Source: Paenibacillus glucanolyticus NBRC 15330 (GTDB taxonomy: Bacteria > Bacillota > Bacilli > Paenibacillales > Paenibacillaceae). From it: a stretch of 64,000 nt of DNA. This document shows positions 52,256 to 61,853 of this stretch, piece after piece. The stretch covers positions 1 through 64,000 of the forward strand of contig NZ_BIMC01000001.1 in the NCBI RefSeq assembly GCF_004000885.1, given 5' to 3'. The notes under the pieces were generated by a model, which searched no databases, had not been told where the DNA came from, and was given only the letters and a program-made list of their open reading frames with translations. Position numbers and translations under genes: made by a program. How positions within the stretch are numbered: position 1 is the first letter of the stretch; every line of letters begins with the position of its first letter.

Positions 52256-52632
52256 TGTCGGGGATAAGTTTAAGAACGTTCAGTTTATCGGTTTCCCAGC
52301 CAATAGCGACTTCCAGTTCTGCCGCTCGAACACCTGGATTCTTTTCGATGATATGTAAAAAATCACCCGTCCACAAACCAGCAGGGCTGGCCTGATCCAA
52401 TCGCTCAAGACGCTTGTGAAGCGAGGTCAATTGTTCCTCGTCCAGCTCATCGTTTTCCCTTAATGCTTTCCGGGGATCATCCCCGACCCGAATAAACTTA
52501 ATTCGGTAGACCGTGCCCTCTTGCTGTACGAGTTTAGCTCTCTCCGTAGCTGCCCTAAAGAGTCATTCCCTGCATGAGTGGCATCTGTTTCAGTGATCTC
52601 CGGTTCGGGAGCGATCGTTGGATATTCTTTTT
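52236..52632 (-). pseudogene. frameshifted and truncated hypothetical gene
   Basis: The minus strand reads RAKLVQQEGTVYRIKFIRVG, DDPRKALRENDELDEEQL and KRLERLDQASPAG in one frame from about 52540 down to 52236. This is a coherent protein whose upstream part is in another frame (TDATHAGNDSLGQLRRE), separated by a frameshift near 52540. The C-terminal end is lost against the end of the Fe-S regulator gene. I do not know a name for the family; it looks like a DNA-associated or winged-helix protein at its end (GVRAAELEVAIGWETDKL). Confidence 0.6.
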
Positions 52633-52836
52633 ACTGGAACGAGAGATGGTGGCGACATGTGATGACATTATCATCATCATGGCATTGGAAATCCAATCCA
52701 TTTTTTGGTATGGTATTTAGTGTATGATGGTTTGCCAATCATTTTTTTGAAATACAAGATAAAGGAGGTTATACACACACGGAGTTCGATATTAGTCCCA
52801 TGAATTATCATTTCGAATTCGAATGGAGGTATTGTT

Positions 52837-53829
52837 ATGTTTCAAGCTCAAGCGCTGCGTCTTATGAGAAGGCCAATGAAATGGATGGTTTCCGCCATGC
52901 TCGCCGTTCTGGTTTTTGCCGTGTCCGTTATGCCGGTATTTGCGGCAAGTCCTGAGAAAACCGTAAATGCTTCCGCCACACTTGCTTACAATCTCAAGGG
53001 ACTTAACCACAACGTGGCCGTTCAGAAAGCCTATATCGCAGACAAGTATCTTTACGTCACCCAACGCTCGGGGGGAACATGCTATCTGTCAAGACTGCTT
53101 ATGAGCGGGAATGATGCCACATATGTTGATGAAATGACCATCACCAATTCAGGCCATTGCCAAACGCTTGACATGTATACCTATAATGGAGAAAACTACT
53201 TTTATTTTAGCTCAAAAGCAGATCCTTCCACCACGTATTACTGGTCTCTTCAGGTAGCCAGGCTTCAATATTCGGCCGGAACGACAGTGGATTATACGGA
53301 CCTGCATCGGTTCACATATATGAATTATGCCAATACAACAGGTGCAAGATTAGGTGAGACTTATCGCGTGGATGGCGGGGGCAACAGCACCCACACGGTT
53401 TTCCGCGTACAAACATCAGAAGGAACCGTAACGTGGTCCATTTATGACACGGTAGCATTAAACAAGCTGCTAGACAGTAATGAGCAGGTGAGGATGGACA
53501 GTGCAGCAGCTGTCAACGCCGCGGTCAGCAGCTTTACGCAGTCGGGGAGTAATATCATCAGACCTAACGGTTCTTTCCAAGGTGCTGATATGCTGGGAAA
53601 AACAGAAATCTATACCTCAGGCGGCGCGGATGGCGACACTCCGCAGATCGCATTCATATCCAGCACAGGAGCTTACAAAACCCTTGTGAATATTACCAAT
53701 GTGGGAAAGCGCGAGATCGAGGGAGTACAGACTAAAAATGGAAACGTATATTTCACCATAGTTACAGATCCGGTAAACAAAAAAGATACGCAGAAAGTTT
53801 ACTACGTCCCTGATAGCGTATTTAAATAA
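52837..53829 (+). CDS. secreted helveticin-J-like (class III bacteriocin family) protein
   Basis: A 330-residue exported protein. Residues 1-35 form a signal peptide (RRPMKWMVSAMLAVLVFAVS, cleavage near VFAAS). The mature part follows helveticin J: NLKGLNHNVAVQKAYIADKY, LYVTQRSGGTCYLSRLLMSG, VDEMTITNSGHCQTLDMY and a C-terminal YFTIVTDP strand. Helveticin J, of similar size (about 330), is a heat-labile bacteriocin of Lactobacillus. No immunity or transport partner is evident next to it. GGAGG sits 8 nt before ATG 52837. The protein could instead be a lectin-like cell-surface factor. Confidence 0.75.
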   Translation: MFQAQALRLMRRPMKWMVSAMLAVLVFAVSVMPVFAASPEKTVNASATLAYNLKGLNHNVAVQKAYIADKYLYVTQRSGGTCYLSRLLMSGNDATYVDEMTITNSGHCQTLDMYTYNGENYFYFSSKADPSTTYYWSLQVARLQYSAGTTVDYTDLHRFTYMNYANTTGARLGETYRVDGGGNSTHTVFRVQTSEGTVTWSIYDTVALNKLLDSNEQVRMDSAAAVNAAVSSFTQSGSNIIRPNGSFQGADMLGKTEIYTSGGADGDTPQIAFISSTGAYKTLVNITNVGKREIEGVQTKNGNVYFTIVTDPVNKKDTQKVYYVPDSVFK

Positions 53830-53861
53830 TCGCCAAAATGAATTAGCCTTTGCAAAATATG

Positions 53862-53886
53862 AAAGCCGCAGATTTGCGGCTTTTTT
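53862..53886 (+). terminator. terminator of the helveticin-like gene
   Basis: AAAGCCGCA / TGCGGCTTT around a 4-nt loop is followed by six T. Confidence 0.92.
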
Positions 53887-53945
53887 ATTTCAGGTCTTTT
53901 TTACAGCTATCCCAAATCCCCTCTAAAGTGTACTGAACAGCGTAG

Positions 53946-54196
53946 TTAGCATTCGCCGTCATTTCCATCGCCAGATTAACATTCGGCGGCGCAGCAACGC
54001 TGCTGCAAACAGCGCTTGCAGAGCAGCAGGTGATAGCAAAGTGGATATGGTCATTCCAATGCGCACAACGGTATGGAATTTGGCTAACGTTGGCGGGGGA
54101 GTAACAGGAGGCGTTTTACTTGAAGTCTTTGGTGCCAGCTCTTTTCCGTGGGGATTGTTCACGCTCTTAATCCTCGCACTCCTCGTGGCCTGGTGA
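53946..54196 (+). pseudogene. C-terminal remnant of an MFS efflux transporter with frameshift
   Basis: From 53946 one frame reads LAFAVISIARLTFGGAATLL QTALAEQQ, matching the tenth/eleventh helix of DHA1-type MFS pumps. After a frameshift near 54030 another frame continues RTTVWNLANVGGGVTGGVLL and ends SSFPWGLFTLLILALLVAW. Only about 80 of roughly 390 residues remain, so it is a dead fragment. An intact MFS gene of a different subfamily follows. Confidence 0.85.
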
Positions 54197-54343
54197 GGGA
54201 AACAGCATTCATTCCCTGCGAAATAAGGAGCTTTCGAGTATCGTCATAGGGAAGATCAACATGAGCAATCAAGAAGAAATATGCTCGTCAGGTTTGTGAT
54301 AGAGTTAGCGTAATCGAGATGAAGGAGGTAGGAGCAGGTAACG

Positions 54344-55597
54344 ATGTCACAATCTGAAGCAGATGAGAAAAAGCATTGGAAAAGGAATATTGTTCTCTTT
54401 TTAAGCAGCCAGACCATCTCGCTGTTTGGTTCGGCCTTGGTGCAGTATTCCATCATGTGGTATATTACGCTGACTACACAGTCAGGTATTATGATGACGT
54501 TATATATCATTTGCGGATTTATTCCGACTTTTTTACTTTCACCTTTTGCTGGGGTGTGGGCTGACCGTTTCAACCGCAAATGGCTAATTATGATCGCGGA
54601 TGCCATGATCGCAGTGGTTACGCTTATTCTGGCCATCGTTTTTTTGCTGGGCTATGAAGCGTTATGGCTGCTGTTTGTCATAGCTGCTGTACGCGCACTT
54701 GGGGCAGGCATTCAGACACCTGCGGTCGGGGCGATTTTACCACAAATCGTGCCGCAAGATCAGCTAACAAGAGTAAACGGCATCAATGGCACCTTGCAGG
54801 CGCTCATTATGTTCGTTGCGCCTATCGCCAGCGCGGCATTACTCACCATGGCGACAATCGAAATAATTTTTTTCATAGACGTCATCACAGCGGCAATCGC
54901 GATCCTGACGTTACTGTTCTTTCTCAAAATTCCGCTCCACCAAAAGGCAGCCAGTGCCCAAACGACAGGTTACCTTGATGATTTCAAGAAGGGTTTGGAC
55001 TATATTGGCCAGCATGCCTTTTTAAAAACATTTTTTATCTTTTTCGCCTTTTTCTTCGTGCTCATGGCCCCTGCGGCCTTTTTGACACCGCTGCAAGTGA
55101 CGCGTACCTTCGGTGACGACGTATGGCGCTTGACTGCCATCGAGATCGCGTTCTCCATCGGCATGATGGTTGGCGGGGGCATTATCGCTTCATGGGGCGG
55201 TTTCAAAAATAAAGTGTACACCATGACGCTCGCCAGCATCATCATGGGCGTGTGCACCTTCGCGCTCGGCATTGTGCCGATCTTCTGGATTTACTTGGCC
55301 GTTATGGGTGTGTTTGGAGTGGCAATGCCTATTTTCAACACGCCTACGACTGTTTTGCTTCAGGAGAGAGTGGACGACAATTATTTAGGGCGCATATTCG
55401 GGGTCTTCGGCATGATCTCGACTTCCATGATGCCCCTCGGGATGTTGGTCTTCGGACCGCTTGCCGATGTCATTGAGATTGAATGGCTGCTCATGGGAAC
55501 GGGGCTGTTCATGCTTGTACTTGCGTTATTTTTCATTCGCAACAAGCGATTAGTTGAAGCTGGCATGCCGCTGGTGAAGGAAGCCACGCAGGAGTGA
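54344..55597 (+). CDS. MFS transporter (MefA/MFS_3-like efflux pump)
   Basis: A 417-residue protein with twelve predicted membrane helices. The MFS loop 2-3 motif is SPFAGVWADRFNRKWLIMIADA, and ALGAGIQTPAVGAILPQIVPQDQLTRVNGI matches macrolide-efflux-like (MefA, MFS_3) transporters. The substrate is unknown, perhaps a drug or a secreted metabolite. GAAGGAGG lies ahead of ATG 54344. It is the last gene of its unit. Confidence 0.93.
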   Translation: MSQSEADEKKHWKRNIVLFLSSQTISLFGSALVQYSIMWYITLTTQSGIMMTLYIICGFIPTFLLSPFAGVWADRFNRKWLIMIADAMIAVVTLILAIVFLLGYEALWLLFVIAAVRALGAGIQTPAVGAILPQIVPQDQLTRVNGINGTLQALIMFVAPIASAALLTMATIEIIFFIDVITAAIAILTLLFFLKIPLHQKAASAQTTGYLDDFKKGLDYIGQHAFLKTFFIFFAFFFVLMAPAAFLTPLQVTRTFGDDVWRLTAIEIAFSIGMMVGGGIIASWGGFKNKVYTMTLASIIMGVCTFALGIVPIFWIYLAVMGVFGVAMPIFNTPTTVLLQERVDDNYLGRIFGVFGMISTSMMPLGMLVFGPLADVIEIEWLLMGTGLFMLVLALFFIRNKRLVEAGMPLVKEATQE

Positions 55598-55667
55598 TCA
55601 TCCGACACCTTCTAGTCCCATACGATTCTGATCTTTCTGTTGTAGTCCGAAGCATATCCCACTAATG

Positions 55668-55707
55668 AAGTGCCCTTGGAGTCTACACTCCGGGGGTGCT
55701 TTTTTTG
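55668..55707 (+). terminator. terminator of the MFS gene
   Basis: AAGTGCCCTTGGAGT pairs with ACTCCGGGGGTGCTT (two wobbles) around a CTAC loop and is followed by seven T. Confidence 0.8.
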
Positions 55708-55768
55708 CGATAATAGCATAGTCGTGCGGTTTACGTCGTTCGCCAAGCTATTATGCCAGATCCGTTCC

Positions 55769-56695
55769 TTAAAAGGTGTTGGCATCTCGCAAAACATCAT
55801 ACTTTTCCTTCAATTGCTTGATATCTGTTCTAGGCGGGCAACCGAATAGACGCGCATATTCCCGACTGAATTGGGATGGACTCTCATAACCAACCCGGAA
55901 GGCAACATCGGCGGCATCGGCTGATTCCGACAATAATAATCTCCTTGCTTCCTGTAATCTGAGCTGCTTTTGAAATTGCAGCGGACTCATGGCGGTTACC
56001 TCTTTAAAATGCCTATGGAACGAAGATACACTCATTCTCGCGGTCTCAGCTAAACTTTCGATACGGAGCGGTTGATCACGATGCCGGATAATTTGCTCAA
56101 TAGTCTCTCTTATTCGATAAGTGCTGCTGTCTTCCATAGCGATTTGAGCCAATGCAACACCGTAAGGCCCTTGCAAGAGTCTAAACAAGATTTCTTTAGT
56201 ATAAAGCGGCGCAAGGAATGATATTTCTGCAGGATGATCCAGCAAGCGTGCCAACCTAACCATGGCTTCCAGAAGTGATGCCTCCATCTGACCAACAAAC
56301 AAAGCTCTTCTCGCGTTTTCCTTAGTCAGGATCGGAAGTTCGTATTCGTTGAGTACCTCAAGGATTTGATTCTGCGTAAACTCTAGCTTCAGGCTCAAAA
56401 AAGGAACTTCGTTCGAAGCATGTATGACCTGACCCACCACCGGCACATTCATGGAGGAAATCAGATAATCAGCGGGTCCGTACACATATCGTTCCTGCGC
56501 CAACAATACCTCTTTTGAACCTTGTGCAATAAAACATAGGGAAGGATTGTAGACCCGATGAACCGGCTCCGTAACTTGCAAGTGACGAATGAAAAATAAT
56601 GATGGAATATCCGTCTTGTGAACCCCGCTTTGATTCGCATGTCGCTCCAATAGTTGTACCAGCACATTCCGGTGTTTGCGTATTTCCTCGGACAT
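55769..56695 (-). CDS. AraC-family transcriptional regulator (AraC_N type)
   Basis: A 308-residue regulator. The N-terminal cupin-like AraC_N region contains PSLFFIRHLQVTEPVHRVYNPSLCFIAQGSKEVLL; the C-terminal double HTH reads PLRIESLAETARMSVSSFHR HFKEVTAMSPLQFQKQLRL and DAADVAFRVGYESPSQFSRE. It is divergent from an aldo/keto reductase gene, a frequent pairing in which the regulator controls the reductase. Confidence 0.94.
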   Translation of the reverse strand: MSEEIRKHRNVLVQLLERHANQSGVHKTDIPSLFFIRHLQVTEPVHRVYNPSLCFIAQGSKEVLLAQERYVYGPADYLISSMNVPVVGQVIHASNEVPFLSLKLEFTQNQILEVLNEYELPILTKENARRALFVGQMEASLLEAMVRLARLLDHPAEISFLAPLYTKEILFRLLQGPYGVALAQIAMEDSSTYRIRETIEQIIRHRDQPLRIESLAETARMSVSSFHRHFKEVTAMSPLQFQKQLRLQEARRLLLSESADAADVAFRVGYESPSQFSREYARLFGCPPRTDIKQLKEKYDVLRDANTF

Positions 56696-56845
56696 AAGCT
56701 CCTCCTTGTTATTTCACTTCTTTCAGTATAAGGCATGTTTCTCTACAGCGATAATGTAATGAGAGGATTAGGCAATCATTTAAGACAAATGAGATATCGA
56801 TCTCCTTATAATCTATAGCATAATGAAATCATGTTATGTATGTAA

Positions 56846-57862
<1,017 letters not shown>

Positions 57863-57913
57863 TGGAAGAACGGGCTTTCAAGCACTTATGGCTGCTCGTA
57901 TGTCAATTGGCTT

Positions 57914-58185
57914 TCATTCCAAAAAAGACCGTTCCACAGAACGAGTGGCTTTATCGATGAACGCTGCTACTTCTTCAGGGCTCTGGGTCATTCCGTTCTG
58001 AACCCACTCCTTAATCGCTGCTGCGCTGCCGCTGGATATAAATGAATATAAGGCTTCAGGCGTATGGACATCGATCTGCGGTGCTTGTTCCCTCCAAGTC
58101 TCGATACTGCGATCGTGCAAAATATAGATCACACGTTTCAGATAATCTCCATCTTGGTATAGCGGATTCTGCGGTCAACTTTCAT
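57914..58185 (-). pseudogene. internally deleted TetR-family regulator gene
   Basis: ATG 58185 starts MKVDRRIRYTKMEII, the N-terminus of a TetR subfamily, and stops after 15 codons. In a shifted frame the rest reads DYLKRVIYILHDRSIETW and ends ALYSFISSGSAAAIKEWVQNGMT in pieces, the C-terminal domain of the same family. About 100 codons, including the DNA-binding HTH, have been deleted between them. The gene therefore cannot make a working repressor. Confidence 0.85.
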
Positions 58186-58200
58186 GTTTTTGATTTTTTC

Positions 58201-58271
58201 GTTCGATAAGCGGCAATATTTATCGAACTGGCTGTTGATTATCTTACACAGTGTTACTATATTGTAAACAC
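58201..58271. promoter_or_regulatory. operator-like inverted repeats upstream of the esterase gene
   Basis: GTTCGATAA (58201-58209) and TTATCGAAC (58220-58228) form a perfect 9-bp inverted repeat with a 10-nt spacer. A second imperfect repeat GTGTTAC ... GTAAACAC spans 58251-58271. Both lie between the dead TetR gene and the esterase gene. Confidence 0.5.
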
Positions 58272-58304
58272 ATTTTCAGATCAATATGTACTTGGAGGGA
58301 ACTC

Positions 58305-59276
58305 ATGAAAGTAACTTATACCATGATGGATAGGGAATTAAGATGGAGAGGAAAGCTTCTAGGTCTCTTATTGGGCACCTCCAGCGAAGCTAAATTTGTC
58401 AAAACGATGTTAAATCGAAAGAAACAAAGCGATAAACGGAAAGGCAGTCACATGGAAGGTTTAAATGTCCGTGAAGAATGGATTACACGTAAAGATGGCT
58501 CCAAACTGCGCATTCTAATTTATGAACCCCATCATACGAATGAAGAGGTTCCCGGTATCTTGTGGCTGCATGGAGGGGGGTATGCGATGGGTGTACCCGA
58601 AATGTTCGAGAATACGTACAAAAAATTAATGGACACCAGCAGCTGTGTCATCATCGCTCCCGATTATCGTCTATCCATCGAAGCACCCTATCCAGCAGCA
58701 TTGGAGGATAGCTATGACGCTCTTCTATGGATGAAGAATCATGCCAGGGAGCTGAGCATCCGAAGTAATCAATTGATGGTAGGAGGGGAAAGCGCGGGGG
58801 GAGGACTAACGGCTGCCCTTACGCTTTATGCAAGGGATAAAAGAGAAGTGAACATCGCTTTTCAAATGCCGTTGTATCCAATGATTGATGATCGAATGAT
58901 GACGGAATCGGCCAAGGAGAATAACGCTCCTATATGGAACTCCGACATGAACCAATGGGCTTGGAAGTTATACCTTGGGGACCGCTACGGAAAAGAGGTG
59001 TCTCCCTATGCCGCGGCTGCCAGAGCCACCGATTACACCCATCTTCCGCCTACCGTCACTTATGTCGGTGATCTCGAACCATTCCGGGATGAAACCATTC
59101 ATTACGTGGAGAAATTAAAGCAAGCAGGCGTTCCGGTTGATTTCGAGTTGTACCAGGGCTGTTATCATGGTTTTGATATCATTAACCCTAAAGCGGCGGT
59201 AAGCCAAAAGGCAGTCGCGTTTTTCTTGCAATCGTATCAATATGCGGTGTCGCATTATTTTGCAGAACAAAAATAG
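58305..59276 (+). CDS. HSL-type alpha/beta hydrolase (esterase/lipase)
   Basis: A 323-residue cytosolic esterase of the hormone-sensitive-lipase group. The oxyanion motif is LWLHGGGYAMG, the nucleophile elbow GGESAGGGLT (Ser), the acid in DLEPFRDE and the His in YHGFDI. It probably hydrolyses short acyl esters. GGAGGG lies 7-8 nt before ATG 58305. The next gene follows after 54 nt and is likely co-transcribed. Confidence 0.93.
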   Translation: MKVTYTMMDRELRWRGKLLGLLLGTSSEAKFVKTMLNRKKQSDKRKGSHMEGLNVREEWITRKDGSKLRILIYEPHHTNEEVPGILWLHGGGYAMGVPEMFENTYKKLMDTSSCVIIAPDYRLSIEAPYPAALEDSYDALLWMKNHARELSIRSNQLMVGGESAGGGLTAALTLYARDKREVNIAFQMPLYPMIDDRMMTESAKENNAPIWNSDMNQWAWKLYLGDRYGKEVSPYAAAARATDYTHLPPTVTYVGDLEPFRDETIHYVEKLKQAGVPVDFELYQGCYHGFDIINPKAAVSQKAVAFFLQSYQYAVSHYFAEQK

Positions 59277-59330
59277 AGAAGAAGAGTGAATGGCGTCTAT
59301 AGTAACTATGGGAAAGCGAGGAGTAATCAT

Positions 59331-60311
59331 ATGAATTATGCGAAGCTTGGAAATACAGGCTTGGATGTGTCCCGGCTGTGCCTTGGCTGCATGGGCTTTG
59401 GATCGGCAGAGGGCTGGGTTCATCCATGGGTACTTGATGAAGAGAACAGCCGCCCCATTATTAAGAAAGCCTTGGAATTGGGCATCAATTTTTTTGATAC
59501 GGCAAATGTCTACTCACTTGGACATAGCGAGGAAATCGTGGGGCGTGCTCTGAAGGATTATGCCAATCGCGATGAAATCGTGCTAGCCACGAAGATTAAC
59601 GGACGCATGCACGAAGGTCCGAACGGCGCCGGACTTTCCCGAAAGGCCATCATGAGTGAGATAGATAAAAGTTTAAAACGACTGGAAACCGATTATGTGG
59701 ATTTGTACCAGATTCACCGCTGGGATTACAACACGCCCATTGAAGAGACAATGGAAGCCTTGCATGATGTGGTGAAGGCCGGTAAGGCCAGATATATTGG
59801 AGCTTCAGCCATGTATGCATGGCAGTTCCAAAAGGCATTGTTTGTTGCCGAGAGTAATGGTTGGACTCGATTTGTATCCATGCAGAACCATCTAAACCTC
59901 ATCTACCGTGAGGAAGAGAGAGAAATGCTGCCTCTTTGCAAGGAGGAGAAGATCGGCGTGATTCCATATAGTCCGCTTGCCGGTGGGAGATTGACAAGAG
60001 ATCCGCAGGAATCCACGCTTCGTTCCGAAACCGATCAAATCGCAAAACAGAAATACGATGGGACCGCAGCATCTGATCGCTTGATTGTTGATCAGGTTGC
60101 AGCTATAGCGAAAAAACACGGCGTTCCGCGCGTTCAAATCGCACTTGCCTGGCTGCTGCAGAAAGAGCCGGTCACGGCTCCCATTGTTGGCGCTACGAAG
60201 CTATCCCATCTTGAGGATGCGGTCGCGGCTCTTAGCATAACATTAACAGCTGAAGAAATTGCATCATTGGAAGAACCGTATGTACCTCATCGGATCGTGG
60301 GACATCAGTAA
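59331..60311 (+). CDS. aldo/keto reductase (YhdN/YajO-like)
   Basis: A 326-residue AKR. It has LGCMGFGSAEGWVHPW near the start, catalytic Asp and Tyr in FFDTANVYSLGHSEE, Lys in LATKING and His in YQIHRWDYN, with PIVGATKLSHLEDA as cofactor motif. It resembles the larger-substrate AKR11/YajO branch. ATG 59331 follows GAGGAG. The gene's terminator was split by an IS element 66 nt downstream. Confidence 0.94.
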   Translation: MNYAKLGNTGLDVSRLCLGCMGFGSAEGWVHPWVLDEENSRPIIKKALELGINFFDTANVYSLGHSEEIVGRALKDYANRDEIVLATKINGRMHEGPNGAGLSRKAIMSEIDKSLKRLETDYVDLYQIHRWDYNTPIEETMEALHDVVKAGKARYIGASAMYAWQFQKALFVAESNGWTRFVSMQNHLNLIYREEEREMLPLCKEEKIGVIPYSPLAGGRLTRDPQESTLRSETDQIAKQKYDGTAASDRLIVDQVAAIAKKHGVPRVQIALAWLLQKEPVTAPIVGATKLSHLEDAVAALSITLTAEEIASLEEPYVPHRIVGHQ

Positions 60312-60434
60312 TGGGTGCGAGTTGAACAGGGGCGAAACCTATACGTTGGAGACGAGACAAAAATATATATGCTTTATAAGTCGCCATGGGACTGACCCCC
60401 GTTTGTGAGACAGGGATCAAAACACCTTGCAAGT

Positions 60435-61277
60435 TTAAGCAGCCAGTTGGCGGAAATGAACCGGCGACTGGTTGTTTAGTTTTGTTTGAATGCGAATTGA
60501 GTTATAGTATGTTATGTAGTCTCGAACGGTCTGCTCGACGATGGCCGTCGTCGTACAGGTTAAACCTTCGAGATAGAACGTTTCAGACTTTAGCGTGGAA
60601 TGAAACGATTCGATGGGGGCATTATCAGCGGGCGTACCCTTGCGGGACATGCTCATGGTAATGCCTTTTCCCTTTACAGCTTCTTGATAAGCCTGAGAGG
60701 TGTAGACGCTGCCCTGATCGCTATGGAGCATGGCGCCCGACAGCGTGGGCAGCTGATCCAGCGTGTCCAGGACAAACCCAGTGTCTTGCTTGTCAGATAT
60801 ACTGTATGCCACAATCTCTCCGTTAAACAAGTCCAAGATGCTCGACAGGTATAACGTTTTTCCGCCAAACGGCAAATACGTAATGTCTGTCACGAGTTTT
60901 TGCATGGGAGCATCGGCCTCAAACTGACGCTTTAACAAGTGTTCTGCGATGTAAGTTGGCTGCCCTGTAGGTTTGCGTTTCTTCACTTTGACACGACATT
61001 GGAGCCCCTCTCGCTGCATAATCCGCTGCACGCGTTTATGGTTAATCTTGTGCTCCATCCGAAGCAGTGCCGTGATCTTCCGATATCCGTAACGAAATTT
61101 ATGCTGACTACAGAGTTCACGAATCTTCTCTACCATGTGATCTTTATATGGGCTCCCGTAGGCGGCTTTCCAACGATAGTAAGTGGAGCGAGAAAGCCCG
61201 ATCCATGCACACGCTTGAGCCACACTGACTTCCCCTCGAACGGACTCAACCCACTCTACTACAGTCTTTGGCGACAC
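60435..61277 (-). CDS. IS3-family transposase OrfB (DDE integrase)
   Basis: The 280-residue OrfB part has the HTH_21 region (LSRSTYYRWKAAYG), then the retroviral-integrase-like core with Asp in LVTDITYLPFG, Asp in MLHSDQGSVYTS and Glu in NAPIESFHSTLKSE, the complete DDE triad. It is made mainly as an OrfAB fusion through a -1 shift at A AAA AAG; a GTG at 61277 after AAAGGAG could also start OrfB alone. It cuts and joins the ends of the element. Confidence 0.95.
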   Translation of the reverse strand: MSPKTVVEWVESVRGEVSVAQACAWIGLSRSTYYRWKAAYGSPYKDHMVEKIRELCSQHKFRYGYRKITALLRMEHKINHKRVQRIMQREGLQCRVKVKKRKPTGQPTYIAEHLLKRQFEADAPMQKLVTDITYLPFGGKTLYLSSILDLFNGEIVAYSISDKQDTGFVLDTLDQLPTLSGAMLHSDQGSVYTSQAYQEAVKGKGITMSMSRKGTPADNAPIESFHSTLKSETFYLEGLTCTTTAIVEQTVRDYITYYNSIRIQTKLNNQSPVHFRQLAA

Positions 61278-61579
61278 CTCCTTTGCATTTCCGCGAACTT
61301 TTTTAGCGGATCTAATTGTTGCTTTAGAAACCGATTTTCCGCCTGCACCTTCTCCAGCTCTGACGTATATTCAGGCCCTTTACCATAGCTGTATTGTTTA
61401 CCGACAGGCTGCTCCAACCGGTTCCATTGGCCGCTGCGATACCATCTCATCCAGGTCTCTACTTGTGTCTTATTTCGTATGTTCAGTTGGTCCATGACTT
61501 CTTTCACTGGAATGCCATCTAGTCTCATTTCAATGGCTTTTTTCTTCACTTCTACCGGATAGCTAACTCTTGTTGCCAA
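61259..61579 (-). CDS. IS3-family transposase OrfA (helix-turn-helix)
   Basis: A 106-residue DNA-binding protein starting at TTG 61579, 10 nt after GGAGG. It has the IS3 HTH (SYPVEVKKKAIEMRLDGIPVKEV, RNKTQVETWMRWY) and a leucine-zipper-like C-terminal helix (ELEKVQAENRFLKQQLDPLKK). The frameshift site lies in the last codons (LKK). Confidence 0.93.
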   Translation of the reverse strand: MATRVSYPVEVKKKAIEMRLDGIPVKEVMDQLNIRNKTQVETWMRWYRSGQWNRLEQPVGKQYSYGKGPEYTSELEKVQAENRFLKQQLDPLKKFAEMQRRCRQRL

Positions 61580-61798
61580 CGCAAAAACACCTCCAAGGTT
61601 GTCTCCATATCTTACGACATGGTTGCATTCTCTTGAAGGTGTTTTAATTTGTCTCACGCTATGGGGTCAGTCCCCCATATTGGCGGCTTTTTTATTTTGT
61701 ACCATTCACTTGAATGTACGAGAAGAGGTTGAAGAACATTCTGGGGTGCAGAATTTTGGCAATATGAAAAAATTTACCTTAACAAACAATGGATATTT

Positions 61799-61840
61799 TG
61801 TCGATAAATATATGGGGTAGTAACAACAAATTTATCGACA
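61799..61840 (+). promoter_or_regulatory. inverted-repeat operator or leader hairpin ahead of the aldehyde dehydrogenase
   Basis: TGTCGATAAAT (61799-61809) and ATTTATCGACA (61830-61840) are perfectly complementary over 11 bp with a 20-nt spacer, ending 2 nt before the AGGAGG ribosome binding site. It shares the TCGATAA/TTATCGA core with the repeat at 58201-58228. Confidence 0.6.
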
Positions 61841-61853
61841 TAGGAGGCAGAAT

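Larger units (their letters stand above)
60388..61675 (-). mobile_element. IS3-family insertion sequence (IS150-type), 1288 bp
   Basis: The element has imperfect terminal inverted repeats whose outer ends are identical (GGGACTGACCCC), with further matches in the inner parts (GTGAGACA, AAAACACCTT). It is flanked by a direct repeat CCAT (60384-60387 and 61676-61679), the target duplication. It carries two overlapping genes on the minus strand, joined by a -1 frameshift signal A AAA AAG (61298-61304 on the plus strand as CTTTTTT). All catalytic residues are intact. Confidence 0.93.
60378..61694 (+). terminator. terminator of the second aldo/keto reductase, interrupted by the IS element
   Basis: AAGTCGCC (60378-60385) and GGCGGCTTTTTT (61683-61694) would form an 8-bp stem (one wobble) with the loop ATATT and a T run if the IS and one CCAT copy were removed. 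The two halves are now 1.3 kb apart. Confidence 0.75.

Noticed and set aside
60939..61388. 149-codon plus-strand frame
   Set aside because: It lies antisense to the transposase genes of the IS element.
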